Part shown: positions 8,658 through 18,860 of the stretch, piece after piece
Layout: the number at the start of each line of letters is the position of its first letter
Position numbering within the stretch: position 1 is the stretch's first letter
Source: Schoenoplectus triqueter
Taxonomy: Eukaryota > Streptophyta > Magnoliopsida > Poales > Cyperaceae
Direction of reading: 5' to 3'
Assembly (NCBI GenBank): GCA_964058805.1
Contig: CAXKVV010000941.1
Location: 1-19,961, forward strand
DNA: 19,961 bases
The notes under the pieces: generated by a model
Seen by the model: the letters and a program-made list of their open reading frames with translations, nothing else
Told to the model about the DNA's origin: nothing
Databases searched by the model: none
Translations under genes and position numbers: made by a program

Positions 8658-9983
8658 AAATTAATGTCATTTATCCCTTTTCATAATAAATTAATAATAT
8701 TTTATTAATTTTATAATAAAATAATTATATTATTACATAATTATAGACTTAATAGTAAAATATATACAAATAACTATACATCAAACTATTATGAAATGAA
8801 CTCAAACTAGTTCATTAAAAATTATCAAACAAAACTCAAATTGAATTGACAAAAAATCTAATTAAAAGAACCAAATTCGAGATAAACTGAATCGAATCCT
8901 ACCCTAATACTCTTTTCCTGAAGAAAAAACATAGTTTATAATTTTGTGGGAAGTTTAGGGTTCCTATAGCATTTCTAGCGTTCTGATCCAACTGCTCTAC
9001 CCCTTGCTTTCACGTCATACTCACGCTCTCTTTTATGAAACATTACATGCAAATTTAAAATACTACGAAGCGTCTCCAAATCCAAAATAGTTTCCTTAGC
9101 TACATTTAGGGGCAGCAAATGATCATCTTAATATCAACATTTTATTTTTTATGTATGTGGAGTTAAATGAACGTTTAGATGATAAGTTGTGTTCAAAATC
9201 ATTTCAATAACCATTCCGCACTTGATTGAAATGAGCTCTATGCAGATATTTTAATTCCATGAATAAAATTATTACAAATTCATCATACCACGAAGAAAAA
9301 TCAAAATAGAAAATTTCTAATTTTTTTCCCTTTGGAGGTTTTTAGAGGGTTTGGCATATTTTATTAGTACTTGAACTAAATTCTATTACTTATTAATTTA
9401 GATTACTTTTATCAACCAATAATACGAAGCATTCTTTGTTTTGGATATTTTTGGATTATTTTGATCTTGGTCAATTTAGACAAGCATTTTTTTTGAGGAA
9501 TCACTAACACAGAAGTATAAAGGATGAACTTATAAACATTTAATTTATAAAGAATAAAATTATTGTTAATTAATTTCTACATATGAATATATTGTTTAAA
9601 ATTGAACTTATTTTTAATTATGCAATATTAAAGATATAAATTAAATAAAAGGTTTATTTGTATAAAATTGAGCCCTTCAATGTGCTGGCTTCCATTGGGT
9701 TATCTTTACCCAAGCATATTAAGATATCATGAAATTATATGGGATGAGATTTCATGGGCACGAGAATCCGAATCCACTAATGAAAAATGGAGAAACCATA
9801 CTCATGGAATTGATAATTGAAACGTTGTAGAATGACCGTTCGTTCATACCGTGGGAATCATTGCGGTAAATATATATTTTTTCTTTTTATTAAAGTCTGA
9901 TATCAACACAATTATTTTAATTAATAATTATCAATTTAATTCAATTTAATTAATTAAAGATTATTTTTATTATAAATGAATCA
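8658..9983. other. AT-rich intergenic DNA, nothing recognised
   Basis: Very AT-rich sequence with long A/T runs. No coding frame resembles a known family and no bounded repeat was seen up to the minisatellite at 9984. Confidence 0.5.
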
Positions 9984-10088
9984 TGTATTTAAATATGAGA
10001 ATCAAATATTTAAATAGGTGAACTAGATATTTAAATAGATGAGCTAGATATTTAGATAGGTGAGATAGTTATTTAGATAAAAAAAGTT
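9984..10088. repeat. 21-bp minisatellite, about 4-5 copies
   Basis: Successive units of 21 bp read approximately GATATTTAAATAGRTGARCTA: 9984-10004 (diverged), 10005-10025, 10026-10046, 10047-10067 and a partial unit from 10068. Two further diverged units occur at about 10172-10213. Confidence 0.75.
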
Positions 10089-10467
10089 GTATGGAAAAAC
10101 ACATATGACAGATGAGAGAGAAGAAAAACTTTAAAAAATAAAAATAATTTGGGTATTTATATATATGTCTCAGGTATTTAGATAGATAAACTAGATGTTT
10201 AAATAAAAAAATGACAAAATCACATAAATTGTATAGAGAGTTGCATTGTACAAAAAATATTTGAGGGATTTTTTCGGAGGACAAATACTTGGCAGATAAA
10301 AAAAATTTTCTCAAATCAAAATTACTGAGTATCAGATATAATGTGACTTCATCATGCTTATACACAGGTAATTGAATGAATTATGAATGAAAAATGGAAT
10401 GTCGGTGATTTGTGGACAAACTAGAGTAGTCCTATAGAAAATTGGATAAAGCGAAAAACAGTTTGGT
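10089..10467. other. AT-rich DNA with stray minisatellite units
   Basis: No gene is supported. The 98-residue minus-strand frame across 10069-10365 is low-complexity (Phe/Leu/Tyr-rich) and is best explained by AT-rich composition. Confidence 0.45.
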
Positions 10468-10889
10468 TCAGTGACTATGGAGCAGCGATCAAATCTGTTA
10501 TTATTCTTGTCAATAATAATAGGTCTCCATTTTTAAAATCTGAATTTTTTTTATAGATAAATATGTTATTTTACTTGTAAATTGATAGCCTATCAAATTT
10601 TATATAATTTCATTAAAGTTTGATAGTTCATCAAAAATTATTAAATTTAAGGGCCTTTTATTAATGTTTCGCAACAATTTCAATTTAATGGTCTTTGATG
10701 GACTATCAAACGTTAATGAAATTATATGAAATTTAACGAAATATCAATCTATAAATAAAATAATATATCTATAATTTTTTTATTTTTCAGATTTTTTCAA
10801 TTTTTTTTATATTTTTATTTGAAAATAAGGTTTTATTATTGAACAAGAATAATATCGGATTTGGTTCATGTAACAGTGATGGTCATTGA
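10468..10889. mobile_element. Full-length foldback (MITE-like) element, about 422 bp
   Basis: Both ends start TCARTGACYAT when read inward. Long matching blocks follow: ATATTATTCTTGT-type near 10498-10511 and its partner near 10843-10857, then TTGATAGCC...TATAATTTCATTAA near 10583-10616 and its partner near 10708-10745, then GTTTGATAGTTCATCAAA at about 10618-10635 and its partner near 10694-10711. The whole sequence can fold into one imperfect hairpin with its loop near 10650-10680. No clear target duplication was found. It ends only about 40-100 bp upstream of the FPGS promoter elements. Confidence 0.6.
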
Positions 10890-10981
10890 TGCGTTAATAG
10901 GTTGAGATGAGTGCAGCATCAAATATTTCGTACTAAGTGGGTTTTAGGTCGAAGAAAAGAAAGCTCCAGCCTCCAGTCAGC

Positions 10982-10994
10982 TGGGCTTGGCCCA
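10982..10994 (+). promoter_or_regulatory. Paired site II elements in the FPGS promoter
   Basis: TGGGCT (10982-10987) and GGCCCA (10989-10994, the reverse of TGGGCC) form an inverted pair just upstream of a CT-rich leader. Site II elements bind TCP factors and are common in promoters of housekeeping and growth-linked plant genes. No clear TATA box was seen nearby. The regulatory role is inferred. Confidence 0.4.
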
Positions 10995-11009
10995 ACTCAT
11001 TAGGTGGAG

Positions 11010-11124
11010 ACAGACACCTCTTATCTTCCCTCCTCTCCTCCAGTCCCTCCGAGCAACAGCGACCCTTCTCTCTTCCCCTCTTCTCCTCTTCCTCGACGCT
11101 ACCTTGGTGTTTTGATCAATTCAG
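11010..11124 (+). other. Inferred first 5'UTR exon of the FPGS gene
   Basis: A CT-rich leader ends at TTCAG|GTAATA, a good splice donor at 11125. It contains no ATG in a frame that could extend the FPGS protein. The following 1.3 kb (11125-12418) would be a leader intron with no gene seen inside. The start of this exon is a guess. Confidence 0.45.
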
Positions 11125-12418
11125 GTAATAAATGCTGCAAATTTATTATTTCTGGCATCTTAGATATTCCGTACTGACGCCTCATCGTATTGGAGGAAGC
11201 ACGATTCTAAAGATCAGCATTCCTCCATTTATTTCTTATATCGAAGCATCCATTCAGACTTTCAGTTCTTCAATCAAAATTCCATCATCTACTCAATCTT
11301 TCGTGCACATTTTCATGACATAATTGGGGCTAACTGGAATCTCAATTTATGCATAAATACGCAATGGAAAACTGCAAGTTAATCTATCATACATTACTGG
11401 ATACTGGTATTCAGGATTCTGGTTTGTCATTCCTTGTCTTATAGTTTAAAAGCAGTTTATATGACCATCAACAGTACGCATTTGTGAATTAGACTCAATG
11501 TAACCCATGAACTGTAGAATGGTTGTGGCTCATGATGGCTGGATTTTATTTGCATAAAGAAGCTTCACAATTTTACAATTATGGAAAAATGTGGATATTA
11601 GTATTACTTCCTAGTTTTGAAACTGGGACATTATATAGAAGATTTTAATATCATTTCATGTAATAAGAAAACAGTTCTTATTATAATAGACAACCATGCA
11701 CCAAATAACTTGCATGAAACTCGATACATTGCGAGCAATTGTAATGTCTGTTTATGTTTCCATTTGTAGGTTCCTTATGATTTTGTTACATTACAACTTC
11801 TCCTTGCTTTTTTTCTTGCAGTTTTTCTGTTAAGTTGCTTAACCCTAGCATTAATTGAACCTAAATAATGTTGCTCAGCGCTTAATTAATGCTCAAACAT
11901 GCGTGCATGTCTAAGTAAGAAAATAATTTTATCTATTAATAGTAATATTCTAAGAAAACAACAACTATCCATAGATATATGCTTTTTATAATGCTAATAC
12001 AGATTTTCTAGAGCAGTTATGGGTTAATCAAAAGTTCTGACTAATTCGTTGACGATTGTGTGATGATGAAATATTTTTTTATTATATTTTGTTACAAAAT
12101 TTAAAATGAATATATATTTGAATCGTACTACAATTCCATTTCAACTTAATCCGTTGACATCCTTACCTAGGATGGGACACATTTTCTCTCATGTTATATT
12201 GTACAATTCACTGGTTCAACAATAGGCTGATAGCAGATTATTAGCATCTTAATCCCACTTGCAGATGATTTGTTAATTTCTTAATTTCTGACATGACACT
12301 TGCAACTACAATTTCAGTGAATTAACAGTTATAAGGATTAAAATATTATATAACTTAGATGCAAGAAGTTACTAAATTGATGGTTTGATAATTAAATTTA
12401 AAGTTTCTGCAATTGCAG

Positions 12419-12466
12419 GATATAGATGCTCTAAGCTCGATCTAAACGTAATTTGTGTTGCCTTTG
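12419..12466 (+). other. Inferred second 5'UTR exon of the FPGS gene with a minimal uORF
   Basis: An acceptor (TTTCTGCAATTGCAG) and a donor (TTTG|GTATGT) enclose 48 bases. The exon carries an ATG-CTC-TAA minimal upstream ORF at 12426-12434. The assignment rests on splice signals only and needs transcript support. Confidence 0.35.
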
Positions 12467-12642
12467 GTATGTCTCTCCTATCGCACGTGCACAACACTGA
12501 TGCATCACCCAGTTTCTGCTAATATAACTTGCTAAGAAAATCCTAAAGCTGACCAATTTAGATGCATTCATTGATCCCCTTACTTCGCATCCATCCATTA
12601 CCCCCTTATATCTCATCTAATCGCTTCACCTCTTGTCGCAGC

Positions 12643-15600
12643 ATGTCAGGTTATCATTTGCTTCATTTCGCTTTTTCATCTAAACCATAATCACTATATT
12701 AAAAATTGTTAACATGTCTCGAGATGTTAACAATGTTTTTTGTTATTGAGATAAATTAGGTTAACTTAAATTACACATACTAGTTTATTTTTAATTTGAT
12801 TTTACATAATTTCTTTGTTACAGTTAGTGCTGGAATGATAACAATGAGTGGCTCTTTATCAACGAGGTTGTCATATGAAGAGGCTGTCAGCAGTTTGTCA
12901 TCCCTCATCACTTCAAGGAACAGAACTGATGCTTCTAGCTTGAATGAGCAGTTCAATTGGATGTTTCACTATCTGAAGGTTTGATAATTTGCTAAATTGA
13001 ATTAGAATATATTATAATTATAGTTTTTCTATTAGGGGCAATGAATCAAAATTGTACTGTGCAACTCACCCATGGTTTGGTTCAAATGAAATGCAGATGT
13101 TGGATTTAGACGGCCCAGTTTCACAGCTTAAGGTCATACATGTGGCAGGGACTAAGGGAAAGGTGTGTGCTTAACTATCCTGCTTAATTTTTGAAAATTA
13201 TTGATGTTGTTCAACATTGTTCGACTTGTTAATATAATAGCATCTCTTTGATGGTTTATAGGGATCAACATGCACATTCACTGAATCAATACTGAGATGT
13301 TATGGTTTTCGGACTGGACTATCCACATCACCTCACCTAATGGATGTACGTGAACGCTTCCGTATTGATGGGTACTTAGTTTTACATTTTAATTTTTATT
13401 TCATTTCATTTCTCCTTCTCCAGCTCTTATGAGATAAAAAACTTGTATTCTTTTTGCAAAGAAAGGTCACTAATGCTTATAAATTGTTGGTTGTTAACTA
13501 TTTTCTATAGTGTGGAAATTTCTGAAGAGAAATTCGTAAAGTATTTTTGGTGGTGCTGGGACAGACTCCAGGTATTCCTTAAGAAGATAAGTTTTAGAGT
13601 GCTGATATGCTTCCAATTACAATGATACCTCTTTAACATCGTTCTTTAATCCATTACCTTTTCTTTTCTTAGGAGAGAACTGATGACAAGATACCCATGC
13701 CAACATATTTTAGGTTTCTTGCATTGCTAGCCTTCAAAATTTTTTCTGCTGAGCAGGTTCTACCTTTAATTTCTGACCATTTTGGCTTCAAGTTCTTGTA
13801 AATTGATTGCATAAGCTTTCAATTTTTCAAATGTGATGCTTGCTTTTAGTTATAAATTAATCCTGGTTTTGAAAATTAGGTTGATGTTGCTGTTCTTGAA
13901 GTTGGTTTAGGTGGGAAGTATGATGCTACCAATGTGGTATGTCAGTCATGCCACTGTAACTGAATGCTTTAGATGTTAATAAGTTTTACCATATTGATTC
14001 TCTATGTTGAGTGCTATATCGGTCGAATGGTACTAGTTAGTACATTATCTTCTGCTAGGTAGTTGCTTGCTCTTATTTCTACTGTCCTGCATTCCCTTGC
14101 TGTTTAATTGAGCTTTTTGGCATTGATAACTATTCAGATTCCAATACCAATATTGGTATTGTCACTGGGAATTGAAGCGCTGGATGGCTTATCCTTGTGC
14201 TTAATGAAGTACATTGTAAGCTATAAGTCTGAATAAAAATATAGTTTATGATTGCAGGTTCAAACACCTGTTGTATGCGGAATATCCTCCCTTGGTTATG
14301 ATCATATGGATGTTCTCGGTTAGTTCTAGATTCTCCCTCTCACCCAGCCAAGAAAATAAAATTTAGGTCACTTGTATTCCTAGCTACCACCATTTTCAGT
14401 TTGTGTAGCACAAAAATTTATATGAGAATTCCCAAGTATTTGTTCTCCTATTACATTGTTGGTCAAAACAGAGCATCAAAATGTAGGTTTAATAACACAT
14501 GTGAAGCACCATCTAGTTGTTTTCATGGTTAAGAATTGGTTCATTTTGTTTAAATTACAAGAGCATCAAGATTTTTAATTGCCATATTGTTTCAAACAGG
14601 AGATACACTTGCAGAAATTGCTGGGGAAAAAGCTGGTATTTTCAAGGTGTTTCTCTCTCAATCACTCTCTCTCAATCACCTATATATTCTACCTATATAA
14701 ATTTACCGCAGAAATAAAGTAATATACTTCTATTAGTGATTTCCTGATCTAGATGTGTTATTATAGAAAGGAGTTGCAGCGTATACTGTGCCACAACCAG
14801 ATGAGGCAATGTCTGTACTCGAGCATCGTGCTTCCGAACTAGGCGTATGTGGAAGTCTAATAGTATCCATATTTTCCTTTTTTATTTGAAATTGTATACA
14901 AAATTGAACGCACATTACTCATGATGTACTTTATTTTTTGTAACAGATATCTGTTGAAGTTGTTCAGCCTCTAGATGCTGCACTACTAAATGGGCAGACT
15001 CTTGGTCTACAAGGAGCTCATCAACTTATTAATGCAGCACTTGCTGTTGCTTTAGTTCGTACTTGGCTTCAAAAAACTGGTCACGAAGAGTTCATTTCTC
15101 TTGGTTCTAGTAATAATGTAATACACTATACCAGTGCTCTATATATCACACAATGCAAATTGTTTTAGTACACATCAATATACCTTCCTTCTTGGTATGG
15201 AAATGTAGGGGCCATTGCCCAAACAAGTCATTAGAGGCCTGGCAACTGCAAATTTGCAGGGGAGAGCACAAATAGTGCGTTTACAAGAGGATGATATCAG
15301 CCCTAGTAATTTGGTATTTTATTTGGATGGTGCCCACAGTCCTGAGAGCATGGAGATCTGTGCTAACTGGTTCTCGCACACCATCAAAGAGGAAAAACAA
15401 AAAGAACCTTTCAAAGATTATAAGCAGGTAATTAATATATATTCAATATCTGAAATATTACAATCAGCTCATGTTAATTGAAATTGTATGCTTTAAAATA
15501 TGCATGTGGAATCTCTTAAATATGTTTTTTTATCTTACAATTGATTTAACTTTCTTGGTGGAAAATCCAGATACTAGTATTTAATTGTATGTCAGTGAGA

Positions 15601-17389
15601 GATCCGGAACTTTTGCTTCCTCGCCTCTTTAATACTAGTGCTCATCAAGGTATGTGTATTTTTTATAGCACAATTTATTGGGGATTAAATGCTTTGTTGT
15701 TGTTGTAATAATCTTTCTTTAACCTTTTTCAACTTTTATAATAATATTAAGGTTTTCTTATTATACTAGCATATACTTCTGGACTGAAGTGTATAGTGTA
15801 CTGAATTCTAATTGACTTGATGCTGATTGTTTGCACATTTCTCTGTAGGTTTACAATTTAACAAGGCTATATTTGTACCGAATCAGTCACAATTCAACAA
15901 GCTTGGTTCCAATACAGCACTACCGCCTCAGCCTCAGCAGGTTGATGTGACATGGCAGCTGACATTGCAACGTGTGTGGGAAAAACTACATCGTAATGAA
16001 AAGGGTAGATATTGATCCCTTAATATAGGTTGACTTTACTATATCAGGGGCATTTAACAGCACTAATGTAAGATTACAACTGATTTTGTGGTGTACTTCA
16101 AAGGAATACCCGAGCTGGTTTCTTGTAGACTCTTTATGGTTACTGAATCTTCTATTGCAAATGTCTATATGGATTGTCAATAGGTGAGCTGGGTCAGGTT
16201 TTCTATATGTTGGTGCCAAATGAAAGGGAATAATGCTGACTAATACTGCAGCTGATAATCATTGCTCCTTGAGAAGCTAAACAAGATAGATTGTTCTAGT
16301 GTGGTTGGAAAATATTGTCCTGTACAATTGAGCCCAACATTGTCAAGCTTTCAGTCATCTGGACAAATGCATGTTTACTGATTTTATTGATTCAGTTTTG
16401 TTCCTCAATTATTAAGTTTGTAACAGATTAATATGATGCATTTTTGTGTCAAAGAAAAGGGACAAATATTAACAGAAACGGACTTGGTTTGACTGGACCA
16501 ACATGCTACTGGGTTGACAAACTGTGACCAGCATCGGAACCATTTAGAACCAGATGTTTCAATTTTCTTCTCTTAGATCCTTTTAAAATTATTGTCTTAA
16601 AATAATGTCTATTTGAGCCTGATGAAACAGAATATGCCATGTTTAAATGCAGGCATTAGCAGTTCAGTTTTCCCATCACTTCCAGATGTTGTTGATTGGA
16701 TCAAAGAAACAGCTCGGCAAAATAAATCAACTCGTTTTCAGGTAATTCTCAGTTTGATATGATACGTTACTAACAAACTGGAATCATATATTCATATATG
16801 TTTAAGCTGGAACTGTGTTCATGGGCGGATGCAGGATTTTAGTCAGGGGGGGCAAATATCGGATTGTAATAGCTTATCGGGTTTAAATCCATTAACTAAT
16901 CGGGTACTAAATAAAAAAATAATAATTTAATATATATTCTTATCTAATAAAAAATTTATTAAAATAATAACATTTTATATATTAAAAATAACAATAAAAT
17001 AAAGCTCAAAGTAATAGATAATCAAGTTGATGAAGAAAATTTTCATCCATAAAACTTTATATTTTGATATCTTTGCATAATTATTTCATTATACATGATA
17101 TTAAATATTTTTTTCTCAATAAAATTAATCAGACAATCCAGGGGGGGGGGGCAAAAAAAATTTTCCGGGGGGGGGGGGGCAAGTGCCGAAAACATTACCG
17201 AAAAACACTATTTTTCAAAATCCAGGAGGGGGCACATGCCCCCTCTGGATACTACTGGGTCCGCCCCTGACTGTGTTCAAGTAAAAACTAGAATGTGTAC
17301 ATAAATTTCTGCTTTGATTCTTCTAATAGGTTTTGGTGACGGGATCATTGCATCTAGTTGGCGACATTCTCAGAATAATTAAGAAGTGA
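12643..17389 (+). CDS. FPGS: Folylpolyglutamate synthase (FPGS), 16 coding exons, probably cytosolic
   Basis: FPGS adds glutamates to tetrahydrofolates using ATP, retaining folates in the cell and improving them as cofactors. Exons: 12643-12649 (start), 12824-12978, 13097-13162, 13262-13371, 13511-13571, 13673-13756, 13880-13936, 14258-14318, 14600-14646, 14767-14844, 14947-15117, 15209-15427, 15571-15649, 15849-16004, 16653-16741, 17330-17389. All junctions are GT-AG, phases agree, and they sum to 1500 nt (499 residues plus TGA). Visible motifs: P-loop AGTKGKGST (71-79), [12 protein letters not shown] (98-109), [15 protein letters not shown] (167-181), GYDHMDVLG (193-201), EKAGIFK (210-216, with the lysine expected to be carbamylated in this family), HQLINA (267-272), DGAHSPES (339-346), MSVRDP, and C-terminal [13 protein letters not shown]. 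Only about 22 residues precede the conserved SYEEA, so no transit peptide is evident. The 7-nt start exon is inferred; otherwise translation could begin at 12835. Ser97 replaces the usual aromatic residue of FTSPHL. Confidence 0.93.
14138..14215 (+). other. Candidate in-frame cassette exon inside an FPGS intron
   Basis: Within intron 13937-14257, an acceptor (CTATTCAG) and a donor (ATT|GTAAGC) enclose exactly 78 bases. They have no stop in the frame set by the flanking phase-0 exons and would add 26 mostly hydrophobic residues ([17 protein letters not shown]...) between DATNV and VQTPV. The segment opens with a perfect 20-bp palindrome at 14142-14161. FPGS proteins I know have no insertion here, so if used it would be an alternative exon. 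A cryptic, unused exon is equally likely. Confidence 0.25.
15671..15706 (+). repeat. 3' tail fragment of an Au-type SINE in an FPGS intron
   Basis: The sequence CAATTTATTGGGGATTAAATG followed by CTTTGTTGTTGTTG resembles the conserved 3' end of plant Au SINEs (ATTTGGGATTAAGGCTTTG plus TTG repeats). It is very similar to the tail at 18923-18962. The tRNA-like 5' part is not recognisable upstream, so only a truncated copy remains, in the intron 15650-15848. Confidence 0.55.
16005..16652 (+). other. FPGS intron of 648 bases, nothing further recognised
   Basis: The intron lies between the exons ending EKG and beginning with the GISSSV codons. I saw no exon, RNA gene or bounded repeat inside it. 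Confidence 0.5.
16820..17269. mobile_element. hAT-type MITE (450 bp) in the last FPGS intron
   Basis: The left end is CATGGGCGGA and the right end, on the minus strand, CAGGGGCGGA: a 10-bp inverted repeat with one mismatch. The element is flanked by an exact 8-bp duplication, ACTGTGTT (16812-16819 and 17270-17277), the length made by hAT transposases. Just inside each end are G/C-rich subterminal blocks; the core is AT-rich. Two long G tracts (11 G at 17141-17151 and 13 G at 17167-17179) sit near the right end. No transposase is encoded; the short reading frames inside are composition artefacts. It lies about 60 bases upstream of the final exon's acceptor. Confidence 0.85.
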
Positions 17390-18172
17390 TCAGAACCTGT
17401 TGCTAATTTATTGATCGGGCGGCTTCAAGAACTGCTTTACAACATAGATGGCCTTATCAGTAACTCACAAGCACCATTCTGCCTAGATATTTGTATCTAA
17501 GGTGTGTTATATAACTTTTGAACATGATTTTGCATTTATATATAAAATGTTTATGTAACTAATTGTATTATTCTTAATTATATATAGTGTTATTTTTTGC
17601 AAAGTATTTATTTGTCTTTTCAGTTTTCGCATACAAATTTGTTGTCAGTACTTGTTTTACAACAAAAACAAAGCTTTTAAGAATCGAAATGCTCTTAAGT
17701 TGTATTATGAATTGATTGCGAATGATGTGACGAAACAATAGAGCCTCACAGCACGCCCCCTCTCAGAAATTGTCGTACCATTGCGAAATGCAAAATAGGA
17801 TCTAATTTTGCATCGTGAGAAATTATTTATGTTCCCTCAAACTTTTTCGAGGGACAAATTATTATCTTTTAAGATGACTTGTTTCCATGGAACATTCCCG
17901 CCGTATAAAACTACACTCTCTGAAGAAGGGGAAGGATTCTTGAGAATTGCTATTTCGACAATGTTGACAATAGAATTTTAAATAAACTCAAAAACTTAAA
18001 AATAAAAAAGGTTTATAGATATGTTCTCCGGAGAAGTAAATTAGTTAAAGTAAGATATGTGTGAAAAATTAAGATAATTTAGATAATTTATATTTAATTG
18101 GTCATCCTTATTCCTTAAAAGCAGCTCTATATACCCGTTATCACCTTAACTTGTCAGCACCACAGAGAATCA
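17390..18172. other. FPGS 3'UTR and downstream intergenic DNA
   Basis: The FPGS 3'UTR starts here; I could not fix a polyadenylation site because no canonical AATAAA stands out nearby. A short inverted repeat (GCGAAATGCAAAAT ... ATTTTGCATCGTG) occurs at about 17783-17817. No further gene was seen. Confidence 0.45.
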
Positions 18173-18186
18173 GGGGGGGGGGGGGG
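18173..18186. repeat. 14-base G homopolymer
   Basis: An uninterrupted run of 14 G interrupts AT-rich DNA. The exact length may be affected by sequencing or assembly error. Confidence 0.8.
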
Positions 18187-18568
18187 TGGGAATATAATCA
18201 GTTAATTCCACATAGATTAAATAATTCTTAGTGGGTTTTTTTTTTGCATCAGTAATTATTCTTACTAATAATTCAAGAGAAGCTAGTTCAACATCGTTTG
18301 CGATGATTTGATCATATCCAACGAAGGCCTCCTGAAGCATCAGTATGTAATGGTATTCTAAGTCGTCCTGAAAATACAAGAAGAGGAAGATGTCGATCGA
18401 GACTGACATGAGAGGAAGCAATAAAAATAGATTTGAAGGAATAAAATATATCCAAAGAGCTTCCTTTGAATATGAGTGCTTAAAAGATGACGATTCATGT
18501 ATCTGAACCATGATTCAGGAGTTAGAGTCTAATAGTAGAGTTATAGATTTTATGTTCTTAGATTTTTA

Positions 18569-18722
18569 GGATTTTAGAATTTAGAATTTAGAAATAGGTT
18601 TTAGAAATAGGATTTTAGGATTTAGAATTTAGAATTAGATTTTAAAATAGAATTTTATGATTTAGAATTTAGAATTAGGTTTTAAAATAGAATTTTAGTA
18701 TTTAGAAATAGATTTTATGATA
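18569..18722. repeat. 40-bp minisatellite built of telomere-like heptamers
   Basis: Units of 40-41 bp lie at 18569-18609, 18610-18649, 18650-18689 and a partial unit 18690-18722. Within units, TTTAGAA, TTTAGGA and ATTTTAGG words recur at about 7-bp steps, resembling a degenerate plant telomere repeat (TTTAGGG). The tandem structure is clear; the telomeric origin is speculative. Confidence 0.7.
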
Positions 18723-18734
18723 GAGGTTCATTGT

Positions 18735-18860
18735 ACTATTATTATTATTATTGTTATTATTGCTATTACTATTAGCATATTATCATTATCATTATCATTA
18801 TCATATTTATTATTATTATTTTTATTTTTTTCTTTTATCATATTCATTATTATCACTGAT
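18735..18860. repeat. Interrupted ATT / ATC trinucleotide and hexanucleotide microsatellite
   Basis: (ATT)n at 18738-18755 and further imperfect units are followed by (TATCAT)n-type repeats at about 18779-18806 and more TTA repeats. The 86-residue frame starting at 18751 is a translation of this repeat. Confidence 0.8.

Noticed and set aside
10069..10365. 98-residue minus-strand frame
   Set aside because: It is Phe/Tyr/Leu low-complexity sequence from AT-rich DNA and has no family features.
10937..11128. 63-codon frame as an N-terminal transit peptide for FPGS
   Set aside because: It opens with GTG rather than ATG and ends in a stop at the first splice site. Joining to the next leader exon also gives a stop.
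17064..17304. Two overlapping Gly-rich frames
   Set aside because: They are translations of G tracts in the hAT MITE inside an FPGS intron.
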